Source: Trametes villosa (lineage: Eukaryota; Basidiomycota; Agaricomycetes; Polyporales; Polyporaceae). From it: DNA of 64,000 nucleotides. Position numbers and translations under genes: made by a program. Below are positions 22,701 to 34,700 of this stretch, one piece after another. Numbering within the stretch: the stretch's first letter is position 1; each line of letters begins with the position of its first letter. The notes beneath the pieces were generated by a model. That model was given only the letters and a program-made list of their open reading frames with translations, was not told the DNA's origin and did not search any database. The DNA is taken from NCBI GenBank assembly GCA_002964805.2, contig PUDQ02000032.1, positions 372,001 to 436,000 on the forward strand. Reading direction: 5' to 3'.

Positions 22701-25700
22701 TCACTGCACGGTGCACCCGCTCTCGCGGTCGCGCCGCTTGTCCCGGGTGCCCGGGGGAGACACGGGAGGCAGCCCGCCCACGACCCGGGGCTCGTCCCGC
22801 TCCGTCTCCGCGCCAGACGCGGCCGACACGGCAGAGAACGAGGTCATGCGCGAGAGCCTATCCGACTTGTCGCCCGAGATATGGCTGCTGTGCCTGTGGC
22901 TCGACATGCTCTCCGCCGCGGTGACCGCGCTGCGCATGCTCGCCGAGTTCGGCGACGTGCTGTTGCTCGAAATCGACTGCGGCCGGTCCCGGCTGTCGCG
23001 CGTGCTCTTGCGCTGCAGCACCGAGCGCTTGTTCGAGACCTGGCGCGTAGCAGCGGGTGGTGGAGAAGCGGGGATGGAAGTCGAGGTGGTCGGCTGATGG
23101 TCTTGGTCTATGGTCAGCGACGACCGGGAGCGCTTGAATGCGGCAAAGACTTTGAAAGCCGTGGGGGGATGGGCCTGGTGGCCCTGGGCGCCAGGCGTGT
23201 GTGGTTGGACAGAATCCATACTGGTACGCCGTGAGAAGCCATCGTCGGAGGTGTGGCTGGTCGGGCTGGTGGGCGGTCCGCCCTGCGCGGCGGCGGCGAG
23301 GATGTCCATGGGCGACGAGCTCCCGTTCTCCGCGTACTGTGCGTACAGCAGCAGCTGCGAGCGGAGGTCGCACGTGGGCGGGGCGTTGGCCGAGCACCGC
23401 GCGTGCGCGATGAGGCTGCACTGCTCGCAGAGCACGGCGCTCTTCTTGACACTCTGCAGGCAGACCCTGCAGATGACCGCTGTGTTTGGGTTCGATGTCA
23501 GCGACTGAATGGGCATTCCGACGTTCACGACCACATTACGTACGTTTCCCGAACGTCGTCTTCACGAACGAGTGCTCCCGCGGCGAGATTGGCTCGGGGT
23601 CGTTCGATAGCCTTCGCCGTGGCGGGGAGCCGGGTAGCTCGAGCGGGGTCGGGCGATGATCCGCGGACGACCGGTCGGAGTCGGGCATGTCGACGTCCGC
23701 CAGGTAGCGGATGACCTTCGACTTCTGCATGTCGGCGCTGACGCGGCGCAAGAACGGGATGCTGTCTTGCGGGCGCAGTTCCTAGAGACGCGAAACGGAC
23801 ATGAGCGCTCTGCTACACGAACTACAGCGGGAACTCGGCTCACTTTGTGAGCGGCAGAGTGCTTCTTGAGCCACTCGTGCTCACAAAGCTGTTCGGCGTT
23901 CGGCCGCTTAGTAGGGTCCTTATTGAAACACCACTTCAGGAAGTCCTGCAGGTTCTCAGAGCACTCCTCGGGCAGCGGCGGCCGCTCGTCCTCCACGATG
24001 CGGAACATCACTGGACATCCCATGATTAGCGGACATACAACAATACACAATGGATAAGCGTACCTGACATGCTGTTGGCGATGTCAGCGTAGGGCGGCCG
24101 GCCTGTGAGCAGCTCGATGACGGTGCACGCGAGGGACCAGATGTCGGACTTTGTCGACGCGCCCTTGAGCTCGATGACCTCAGGCGCCATCCAGTTCGGG
24201 GTACCCGCGACGTCCTTCATCTCCCGCTCCATCGCACGGAGGTTCAGCGAAACTCCAAAGTCCGACAACTTGACGTTGCCGTTCTTCGTCGTCAGGATGT
24301 TCGCCGCCTTGAGGTCGCAGTGGACGACGTCGTTCTGATGCAGATAGTGCAGGCCCTCCAGGATCTTGACCACATAGTTGGCAACAAGCCGCTCGTTGAG
24401 CTTCCCGAACGCTTTCAAGGTCTGACCCAATGACCCGTTCTCCGCGTACCTGGGCGCTAGCGTCAGCACTTCCCCCATCCCACACTAAGCGCCAGAGGGA
24501 GTATACGTACTCGAGCACGATGTTCAAGGTGTTGTCGTCCCTCGCCATGCCCTCATACTTGACGATACTGGGGTGCGAGAGACTCTTGACCAGGTCGACC
24601 TCCCTCATGAGCTGGGAGATCTCGTCCTCCTTGAGGCCCTCGAGCCGGATCCGCTTGACCGCCACCATCTGCCCGGTGTTCAAGTTCAGCGCCCTGTACA
24701 CCGCGCCAAACTGCCCGCGGCCGATGCAGTTGCCCAGTTGCTGCAAAGGAACATCCCCTGTAAGCCCACGCACAATATAAAAGACTGAATGGGCTACTTA
24801 CGAACTGCGTCGGTGCCTTGCCGTCCTCCCGCACAATCAGCGTCTGCCTTACCGCGCTCCCGTCGTACGAGTCCCGCGACATCAGATCGCTCGCGCTCGC
24901 GTTGCTCGACGCCACGCCCAGGTTCACCATGCTCTCGAACCGCGACCTTCTCGGCTTCGCCCCGAGCTCGTCATACGAGTTCGGGCGCGGCTTCCTGCGC
25001 GCACTCGCCGCGTCGATCTCGCTCTGGAAGCGGCCGCGCGGCAAGCGCGGCCTCTCCGCCGTGCTCAGGTCCGTCTTCGAGCCGTCGGGCGACGCAGAGG
25101 GGAACGCGAAGCCGCCGCCCGACGGGGGCGTCGCCGAGTGCTCCCCAGAGACCGACCGCGGGAACGGCACGGCCGCGTCGCTGAGGCTGTCGTCCGGGGA
25201 TGCCGAGCCCTCCTTGCGGGGGATGTACACGCCGTTGCGGTTCCCAGACGGCGCCTTGGAGCTGCTGCGCCGGAGGACGACCCGTCGGGAGGGCGACGCG
25301 CCCGCGTCCGGGCTCGAGTCCCGGCGCAGCAGCGCGTCCTTGGGTAGCAGCCCCGGCGCGTCGACGCTGTGCCGCGAGCGGTGTGTCGGGCGGCGCGAGA
25401 ACTGCGGGAGCGACTCGACGCTCTCGTTCGGCGAGCGCGCCGCGAGCACGAGCTTGCTCCGCGACGGCGACACCGAGAGCGGGGTGTGCACGGATACGGA
25501 CGCACTCAGCGAGTCGTCGTCGTCAAGCAGGGAGGACTTCGGCGCCTGGTACGTGTCCAGCCCGAGGAAGTCGTCGGGCCACTTCCCCTTCCCCAGCTTT
25601 ATAGGGACAGGGGGCGTCCTGAGCGGCGAACGCGCGCGCTCCGGCTCTTGCTTCTCTCCCTTGGACCTCGCAGCCCTCGCGGTCGCCATACCGTCCTCGG

Positions 25701-28394
25701 ACTCCTCCACCACACGGGACAGGTCGACGATGGCAGTTTCGCTCGGCCGACGCTCGCGCGAAGGGCGTGTAGGCGAGTCCATCCCGCGGTACCGCGCCTC
25801 GTCCTTGAACGACGGAGCGATGGAGCTACCCTCGGTGCGGGTAATCGACGGCGACTCGGACGTTGCCTCAGTAGTGACGGTGCGTATCGTGCCGAACTTG
25901 TTGTTGATGCTCGTCGGGCTCCTTGGCGGATCCAAGAGGCTTGAGAAGGCAGTCGAGAAGGCAGTGGAGTCGGTCATGTTGCTCGAAGCTTGGGACTGCC
26001 TCATCGCGGCGGGCATCTCCATCGAGTCCGCGAGCGACCCCATAACAGAGTCACCCACAGAAGCACGAGTCGAGTCGGCGATAGAGATGCGCTCGACAAC
26101 AGGACGGGCACGCAGAGGTGAGCGCGGGGGCGGGGTCATGATCGGCGGAACCTCATCTCGCTCGAAGGCGCTGGGAATCGGCGTGCTGGACTTGCTGCTG
26201 AAGACGTCGTCGTTGTTCACCGTCTTGCCATCGCTGGATTCCTCGTTGGGGCTATCCGAGCGCACAGTCGGTAAATGCTGATGAGGGCTCCACCGCTTAC
26301 GCGCAGCAGGTGAGCTCTGGCCGACCGGGGACGTCGAGCGCTGGAGCTGCGACATGCTCAGGTTCGGCGTCGACGCAGCAGCGCGGGTGTTCTGACCGTA
26401 GGGGCTCATGCCTAGCCTTGACCCACCCTGGAGGACCTTCGCTTGTGGAGGGAACTCGGCGAGCTGGGAGAGCGCGATGATGGTCTTCGCAACGCGGGCG
26501 AGGCACTCACTGCTCCCCTCGATGAGGTCGTCGCGGTGGAACAGCTTGTCAGACGCCAGGCCGACCGTCGAGCACGCCGCGAGGAACTTCGTGACATTCG
26601 ACGTCCGCACAAACCCGTCCTCGCGCCGATCGACACGCGCGATCGTGTTCGGGAAGAGCCTGTTCAGGCACCTGCGCACACACCCACCCCGATCAGCACG
26701 ACAACCCCGCACGACAGAACCGATACCACGCACTGGCAGAGCACAAACCCGTCCCTCAGCGCCTCCCCAAACAGCCGCCGTTCCTTCTCTTCGCTCCCGG
26801 AGGCGACACCGTTCCCGAGCGCGGCCACGTTCACCTGCGACGAGCTCGCGACCGCGCCGCTCCTTGTCCATATCCGCTCAAGCCGCGCCAGCGCGCGCAG
26901 CCGCACCTCGACCTCTTCCCAGTCCTTCGGCTCCAAGCCGGCGGATTTGCCGATCTGCGCGGGCGGCCGCAACATCTCCCTGCACAGGAAGGCCGTCGCG
27001 GATCGTATGAGCTCCCGGTGCTCCGGGTTCGCGGGCGACGCGAGCGACGTCGTCGACGCGTTGTGCAGCCGGCCTTGCCCGTAGCTCGGCGAGTAGTTGC
27101 GCTGCGTCGGCGTCACCGCACGCGTGCGGGCAGGCGTGACGGGAGACGCCGCGCGCGAGGGTGATGGCGACGATGGGATGTTGACAGGACGCGCGGCGTC
27201 TAACGACGGCCGGCGGGTCGAGGTCGAGGGCGTAGATGAGAGTGGGAGATGGGACGTCGATGAGGAGCCTGGGATCGGACGACGCGTCGTTGTCGGGGTG
27301 CGTGAAGGTGAGCGGGCCTGGGTGGGTGTCGTCGCACGCGGGGTCGTCGGAGAATTTGGAGGGGACCCTAGGCCGAGCGGCAGGTGGCTGGCACTCGCTG
27401 CAGCCCTTCTCGAGGAGCTCGCACCGTATCCTCGAGGCGAGGGCGAGCTTGGAGGGGAGAGATCAGGTGATCTCGTCGCCTCCCTCGACCTGCGGGTCGG
27501 GGTCTCTGGCGGTGGTGGGGAGCGCGAGTGGAGCTCGCGCGAGTGCAAGGAAGGAGCGGCGGGTGAAGACGCAAAGGAGAGTGGGGGCGGGCGGGTCCTG
27601 GAGGGGCGCTGTAGCTCGCTGCTGTCCCTGGGTGGTGGTGAGGACGTGCCATTGGAGCGGAGGTCTCGCCGGGGGGCCAGGGGAGCGGGCGCGCTGATAT
27701 CCTTTGGACTTACTGCAGGCTGGGCGCTCGACCTTCGTGTACGGTCTCGAGGTGGTGAAACGAGAGCAGCAACATTGGAGGTCGAGCCGCTGGGCAGCGC
27801 GAAGGGCTGTGTGAAGGAGGAAGGGATGGGCTGCGCGGAGAGATGCAGGGTGGGGGAAGACATGGAGGCCTGCCGCAACGAGGGCGTCAAGAAGCTGGTA
27901 TGGCCCGCGACGCGAACTTTGTCCTTGTCCTTGGGCTTGTCCCGATCGCGCTCTGCGCGCGCACCTCTGCCGTGTTCGCTGGCCAGGGAGGGCACGGCGG
28001 GGATGGACACGGGCACGGGCGAAGGCGTCGAGCTCTCCCTCCCCGGCCGGCGGAACGAAACCTTAGATAGCATCCGCGATCTGGCCTTCTCCTTCTCCTT
28101 CGGGGCGTCCTCCTCGCCCGCCCTGCCCTTGCCCTTGCCCGCTCCGTGCGAGAGCACGCCCGACTCGTCCACTGCAGCCGGCGGTTTCGCCTTGGACTTG
28201 GTCGCGGTCCGCAAACTCTGTTCGAGCGACGAGCGCAGGCGACTGAATGTCTTCGGCTGCGCCTCCGCGGACGGCAGCCGGGACGAGGACGCCGCGGCGG
28301 AGGCCAGCGGCGCACCCGCGTCGGCGTGCTTTTGGGAGAACATGGGGAGCGGCTTGGAGATAGATACGTTGAGTTTGGCAACGGCTGCCGCCAT
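22701..28394 (-). CDS. Septation-initiation protein kinase (Cdc7/Cdc15/SepH type) with N-terminal CH-like domain and C-terminal C1-like zinc domain
   Basis: Very long protein (roughly 1600-1700 residues). The N-terminal about 430 residues are low-complexity Ser/Pro/Arg-rich. Next is a calponin-homology-like segment (ELIRSATAFLCREML, LRDGFVLCQCLNRLFPNTI, NVTKFLAACSTVGL), joined across the intron near 26672-26740. A second disordered stretch follows. The kinase domain spans about 24770-23840: glycine loop GRGQFGAVY, lysine in VAVKRI, catalytic loop HCDLKAANIL, DFG in SDFGVSL and APE in NWMAPEVIEL. The C-terminus has a Cys/His-rich C1-like domain (CRVCLQSVKKSAVLCEQC, then HARC) and a Ser-rich tail; TGA at 22701. 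HCD instead of HRD is, as I recall, usual for this subfamily. The kinase heads the septation/mitotic-exit network and acts at spindle pole bodies. Start 28394 (MAAAVAKLNVSISK) is the first ATG of the long open exon. Confidence 0.88.
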
Positions 28395-30100
28395 GTGGGC
28401 GCGTTCGTCGAGGGCGTCGAGAAGGACGTTTCGCCGACACCGCGAACTACCGCGCGGCGCAGCGCAGGGCGTAGACGGACACAGACGCGGCGGACTGTCA
28501 GACTCGGTGCCTTGACAGGAGCGTGATTACGGCACTCACGCACGAATAGACGGCAGGGCAGGGCGGACGCGGCGGGCTCGGGCAGTTCTGGGGTGGGCAG
28601 AAACGGATGAGCATGGGAACGCGCACCGGGATGGGCGAGGGGTTTCGGGGGAGATGAAGTGATAATCGTACCCAGAATGCCACAGCGGAGAGTTCTAGTA
28701 TTCAGATAGGGAGGGGAAGGCGGCCGCGGAAGGGAAGTGGGGGTCGCGGGTGAGGTAAAGACGAACCACAAGGGCGAGCATGCACGTCAGCGGGTCGTTC
28801 GCGCTCCTGTTCGCACAGGCGTGACGGGGCGATATAGCAGGCCGCTGCAGGCTTTGTGCCGGTAGGAAGACGGGGGCGGTTCGGGCCTGGGAGATGTTCA
28901 GAGCGACGGGGCGGAGCTGGTGACAAGGAAGCGTGTCGGACGCGCCATGCACACGGCGGCGGGGCAGGAAAACGAGGGAAAATCAGGCTCGGAGAGACGA
29001 GGAGATCGTCGGGAACAACGAGGAAGACGAGTAGCGGGAGTAAGGAGCGGGTCGCTGGTCGTCGTTAGCGGCAAAGAGGGTGCAACACGGGTCCCTCAGC
29101 CGGCTCATGCGCTTGGGCGTCTGGATTTGCCGACGCGATATATGGAAAGCCGCCGGGCACTACAACAGTCTAAGCACCTCCCGCGCTCGCTCGTAATAAA
29201 ACTCACCCACTCACTCGCACTCCGTCCATCAGCCGCTTGGGCTGTGGCTCGTATATTACAGGAGCCCCCTCAGGAGCTTGCCAGAATGGAACTAGCTAGC
29301 TAGCAATGCAAACTACGGCACATCCACCCGGGGCTTGGTCGCCCGTGCGCCCACATGTCCCCCCGCGTTCCCCGCCGCGCTATCTGAGACGGACCACGGC
29401 TCCGCCCATCTCCGTTGTAACTTGTGCCACTCCGCGCGCCCGCTCGAGCTCTCTCGCGTCTCCGGCCACAGCGCTCGGGCCCTCTTGCACGCGCGGAAGG
29501 CCTGCCGCGCGCTGCCGGGAGAACCGTAGGGTAGTTGACAGATCCTTGTGCCCACAGGCACACCATCCCATCCTCTGGCAACCAGGCGACCTATGACGTC
29601 CTCCTATGACGCTCTATATGAGCAAGCGCGGTTACGACGGCTGAGAGCGCGCTGAGAACCTCACCCGTCCTTCGGCGCGCGTCTTGCAAGCATCTCTGCC
29701 GCCCCGCATGCACAGGGCCTTGGCCAGCGCGAAGGAGAGGTCCATCGGACGGTCCATCACTTGTTCATCAGGTCGGGCGTAGGCGACAGCTTGATAAGTC
29801 GGCCACGATGCGCCTCGGTGGCCACGGGACGGGGGGGTGAGCCCCGGACGCGCCCCGCGTCTTCGCGCGCAGAACGCCTTCCTGCAGTTCTCCCGAGGAT
29901 GGCGAACGTGGTATCGCAGCGCGGGGCGACGGAAGGGGGAGGAGCGCGCCTGGGGAGCGGACGGCGCGTCCAAACGCGTCTCGACGTGAGAGTCTAACCA
30001 CATGCAACGGTCACGTACGATCGCGATCGGGCCCAGCGACCGCGTCGACGCGCTGCGCCACTGACGACTCGAGGCCGTCGTCGGCATCAGCGCCGTCGAT
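28395..30100. other. Intergenic region without recognised gene
   Basis: Upstream region of the septation kinase. No family motif on either strand. CT-rich tracts near 29330-29480 give chance open frames. No inverted repeat found. Confidence 0.45.
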
Positions 30101-30535
30101 TCAGATCCTGCGGCGATACGGCTGCCGACGCCCAGCCTCCGCTCGCCGACACCCCCACCCCGAGCCTGTGCTGCTGCCAGTACTCTAATAGTGAGACGGG
30201 TCAGCCGCGACTGCGCCGCCGCCGTCATCGCGCGAGAGAAACTGACCTTGGGAATCCGCTCCACACTCGTGGGCCGGGAGAAGCGCGGTGCGCGCACCGG
30301 AATCGGCGAGCTCGGCACATACGCCTGCGCAAAGAATGGTCCTGTCAGCGGGTCAAATGTTGCCGAGCTCAACGGACTCGGAGGAACATTTACCTCCGCC
30401 TTCGACGTCGAGCATCGGGCTCCCCGGGAGGAACGATGGGCTTGGAGTCAATGGGAGTATACGCCAGGGGGAAGGCACCCGCCGGCATTGTTCGAGGGCG
30501 TAGTACCTCAGTGCACAGGGGTGCTCGATCTGCAT
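30101..30535 (-). CDS. Candidate small hypothetical protein (three exons), no family recognised
   Basis: Three exons splice cleanly: 30535-30394, 30341-30247 and 30184-30101. The introns are 52 and 62 nt with GTAAAT/CAG and GTCAGT/TAG borders, and all phases agree over 106 codons. The product reads like a real, partly disordered protein: LTPSPSFLPGSPMLDVEGGG, then GPFFAQAYVPSSPIPVRAP and RFSRPTSVERIPK, then STGSSTGSGWG. Codons in exon 2 are GC-rich at position 3, like neighbouring genes. No domain or homologue is recognised. The start ATG is uncertain, since an upstream exon may exist. The alternative is an unspliced open frame through 29632, which loses quality after the second donor. Confidence 0.4.
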
Positions 30536-30944
30536 AACATTCTAGGAACCTGTGCCACCGCTCAGTTCCTCAGATAAGGGTAGAGCCATAGATTAGCTTA
30601 CTCACCTCTACTGGCGAGGATTAGGCGGTGGGTTGTCGATCGGTTCCATGCATTGCCCCGACGTCTTGTAAGCCATCGTCCGAGGTGTGGCCAGCGACAA
30701 GGGAAAGGAGAGAAGGGCGACCGGCGTCCTCAGCTCCTGTGTCTAAGTACAAGCCCTCCTGTCTTGGACGCTCCATCCCTGCAGGATAAGTCCGCCATGA
30801 GGCACTAGAAGGTTAACACGAGGCGCGTCACGCAGCAACGCCTCATATCTGGTGGGAATTGCAAGAGTCAGACATACGTATTTGACGTTCGAATGGCCCA
30901 TTGCACATCTGCACGACGGGCATCGGCCCATATTCCGCTCTCAA

Positions 30945-31125
30945 AAAGGCTCGGGATAGCGCCTGAACTGTTCTCCTGTTACCAGACTGGTTCAGGTCCG
31001 GAATCTCAGTGAGTAGATTTACTTACTGAGTAACAAACCATGTGAGAGTGGCACTTTGGTTTCTACTGTCTGAGTTCCACTCCGGAACAGGAGAATAGTT
31101 CAGGACATATTCCCAGCCTATTCCG
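30945..31125. repeat. Short fold-back element (inverted repeat)
   Basis: CCTGAACTGTTCTCCTGTT at 30962-30980 is the reverse complement, with one mismatch, of 31086-31104. Weaker complementarity extends outwards by about 15 bp on both sides (GGCTCGGGATAG against CATATTCCCAGCC). The loop is about 105 bp with no coding. No target duplication is clear. Confidence 0.65.
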
Positions 31126-31717
31126 GGCCCTAATATTGGCCATTGGCAACACCACGACTCGAGTAGAGAACGTGCTGAGTCGCGTGGTGTGGCAAGCCGC
31201 CTGCAGGAACCTGCGTGCCGGCACTGCCGTGATGTTCTCCGTACCAGGTACGCGGCATCGCGGCGTTCTCAAGCTTCTCGTAAGATAGCAAGCTTTGGCG
31301 GGATCTGGTGCAGCCTGCGTTCTCGACAATCCGTTCGAGAAGAGTTCGCCTAGGAGTGCCGTCGAAAGCACGTTGAGCACCGTTTGACTGGACTGCCCTG
31401 GAGCTGGCTGGGACTCACCGCATCACGGAGTACGCATATAGTCAAGCAATCGCGTTTCGTGTCGTTTTGTAAAGGCGTTCAGGGTAACGGCAACTCGAGA
31501 AACTGCATTGGCGGCGAAAGATGGAGCAAACAGATCATGGAGGTTTGGAGAAAGGAGGCGAAAGACACAAAGAGGCGCCCTTTGCGCGTGCCTGCCCTTC
31601 ACCACACCTTCCATTCCAGGACACGCGGCAAACGCCGAGAGGCGAGAAAAGCGGAGCTGGACTTACGCCACCACGCCCGAGCATCTTCCTTCCCACGCTG
31701 CACTGACCACGACCACC
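31126..31717. other. Upstream region of the Bye1-like gene
   Basis: Holds no recognised coding exon. The sequence just before the ATG at 31718 (CCACC before ATG) is a good eukaryotic start context. Confidence 0.45.
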
Positions 31718-34700
31718 ATGTCCACCCGTTCCGCAGTGCGCACACGCCAGGCCTCCCGCGCGGAGGCCTCCACAACGCACGATGCTGCGTCCCCCGCGCA
31801 CGACGAGAAGGAGAAAGAGAACGTAAAGCTGCACGGCCCAGCGAGCAAGTCGAGGGTGACGAGGAAAAGCTCGTCGAAAACCTACTGCATCTGCAAGCAG
31901 CCTGACGACGGATTGCCGATGATCCACTGTGCGAGCTGCAAGGATTGGTGCGTACTCAGTCTTTCACCCTCATCGATCGCCACTTCGTCTTTGACACAGG
32001 CCTACAGGTTTCACTTCCGCTGCGTTGAGTTGAGCGAGCAGGATGCCGCAGAGATTCGTAAGTGTCGGTGGCTTATCGCCCCCTTACCGTGTGAGCTGAC
32101 CCGCATACACCCCAACAGAGCTGTACATCTGCCCGTCCTGCCACCAGAAGAGTGGCGCCAGAACAATAAGTGAGTATCCCGTCGTCCGTTTGCCCGTTCA
32201 CCCTAGCCGCCGCCGCCGCTGCTGCGCGGCCGCTCCTGTTCTGCTTTGGCGCCCCTTGATGTACAAGCCACAATACGATAGCAGTAGTAGCACCGCTCCG
32301 CTCGTCCCTGCAAGAACAACTTGTCCCACGCATCTCTCGTGCTGGAGGCCTGAGTGTGTTTAGAGCTGCAGCGTGTCCGACCGTACGATGTTGTGCTGCT
32401 GTAGCTAGCTAGCGGTAGTGCCTCCCATGTGGCTGCGAAGCGTGAACCTATGATGGCGCCCGCAGGCCACTGTCCCGTCGGGCGGACTTCAGAGGGAACA
32501 GCACATCGGAGCGCCGCTGGCGAAACATACACCGATACCGCTACGTAGTAGTAGACATGCGTTTTCCACCCAGCCTCTTTTTGCCGTGGCGTCATACAAT
32601 CCGTGTAGGACGGAGGTGCTGACTGTCGATGCGCTGTTTCACAGAGGAGTGGGAAGGGCCAGAGGCGGTACAAGAGAGCCTCGGGGCTGAAGCGTCCGCA
32701 AGCAAGGCGTCGGCGACACCGAACGGCAAGAAGAGGTCCAACGGGAAGCAAACCGCGGCGAAGGTGGAGGCGGCGTCGGAACCATCCAGCGACGAGAGCG
32801 ACGAGTTCAATCCCCAAGCAGAGGCTGCTCCTAAGGTGAGTACAGTATTCGCTTTGCAGCGCTGTGTTTTTCTGACAGTTTTCTCCTCGCAGAGCCGTAC
32901 TCGTCGACCAGTATACCGGTCAGATGACGAGTCAGAGTCGGAAGTATCGCATCGAAGCAAGAGTCCCAAGCGTCTCCGACACAGCAGCTCTGCCCCGAAG
33001 GAACCCGCGCATCCCAAGCAGTCTTCTCCAGCTCTCCACACCCAGCCAAAACGCAAGAAGTCCACGTCTACGCATCCTCAGCCGCCTTCAAAACGCCCAC
33101 GTTCTGAGTCGACCTCGGGAGAGGACGCCGTTCGGAAGTACTGTCTTGGAAAGCTGCACGAGCTGTTCTGTCGGATCTTCACTCAGTACCCTTTCTTGTC
33201 TTCGCATGACGGCGAGCGTAATGGGGAGCTACACCCGGATAAAAAAACTGAAGAGCTGACGCCTGAAGAGAAGGAAGAGCTAGAGTCCAGAGCGAAACAG
33301 TATGGCACCGATCTCGAGCAGTCCCTGTACGAACTCTACTCTGAGCATGACAAGCAAGGCAAGCAGATCGCCGCCGGGAAGTACAAGTGAGTCGCGCACC
33401 CCCCCTTATCCCCAAACCCCCACTGACCACCCCACCCGCCTGCCCACAGGGAGCGTTTCCGGATGCTCACCTTCAACCTGAGCAAAGCGGACCGCGTCGT
33501 GCTGCACACGCGGCTCGCCGCGTCGCGCATCGCCCCGCGCGAGCTCTCCACGCTCTCCTCGACCGCGCTCGCTTCCGAGGAGGCGCAGCAGTCGATCCGC
33601 AAGCTCGAGGCCGAGGCGCTCGCGCACTCCATCCTCCGCAAGGCGACCGTGCCCCGCGCGAAGCTCACCCACAAGGGCCTGCAGGACATCGAGGACGTCA
33701 CCGGCGCCGGCCGCCGCGAGGCCGAGGCCGAGGAGGAGGAGGAGGACGCGCGCATCGAGCGCGAGCGCGAGGCACGCCTCCGCCTCCAGGCGCAGCGCGC
33801 CCAGTCCCAGGGCTCCGCCCCGCCTGAGTCCCCTGTCGTCCCGCACACCCCGACTTGGGGCGGCCCGCCGCCCGTCCCGCTGCACGCGGAGCTCTCTCCC
33901 TCTGTTTCGCACATGGGCCGCCCGCTATTCGTGCCGTCCGCGTCTGACTTCGCCGGTGCTTCCGGGTCTGTGGAGCACGAGCTAAACCTTGCGGACCTGA
34001 TAAACATCGACGAGGAGCCGTCGGGCGAGGTCGCGATGACGCCCGTCGACGTGCTCCCGACGCCGTTCGGCGAGATCCCCCCACTGCTCGTTGCGGGCGC
34101 GCCGCCCCAGAGCCCGTCCGTATCATCGCCCGTCACGCCCGCCGCGGCCGGCATCTCGCCGTTCGCGGCGAAGGGCTCGCAGCCCGAGCTCGCGCACCGC
34201 CCGTCGTTCGACCTCAACGCGCTCTGGACGCCGTCGTCCGCCGACTCACCGATGGAGGGCCAGGCGCCCACCGAGTCCGAGCACGAGCACGAGCCGCAGG
34301 ACGCGATGGTGACGGAGCCTACGGGCGAGGACGCGCCCGAGACGGAGGACCAGGACTTCGACATGTTCCTGAACGCGAACGAGCAGGACGCGGAGCCGCA
34401 GGAGGCACCGTCCGAGCCCGCTGAGCCCGCCCCGGAGCCCAAACTCGTCGCCTTTGAGGACCAGCCAATTGTCTGGTCTGGCACAGTACGTCTGAATTTT
34501 CTCCTCTCCATCATCATCGAGCACCCCACTCACAAATCGTTCCGTCGCAGGTGAGCATCCCGCTCGACTCCACGATCCCACAAGAAGTCGCCGTGGTCGC
34601 GCGGCAGACGGGCGGGCGCCCGCTGGGGCGCGACTCCCCGCTCTGGCGCACGCTCTTCCCGTCCGCGGAGCTGCGCATCGACGGGCGCGTGCCCGTCGAG

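Noticed and set aside
24818..26281. Plus-strand open frame of about 490 codons across the septation kinase linker
   Set aside because: Antisense to the disordered Ser-rich linker; Ser-rich composition mirrors it and no domain is present.
27097..28515. Plus-strand open frame of about 470 codons under the septation kinase N-terminus
   Set aside because: Low-complexity mirror of the disordered region; no start context or motif.
29632..30372. Unspliced minus-strand frame of about 245 codons
   Set aside because: Its first part is plausible, but a spliced model (30101-30535) explains the coding-like segments better; the remainder looks like chance reading of GC-rich DNA.
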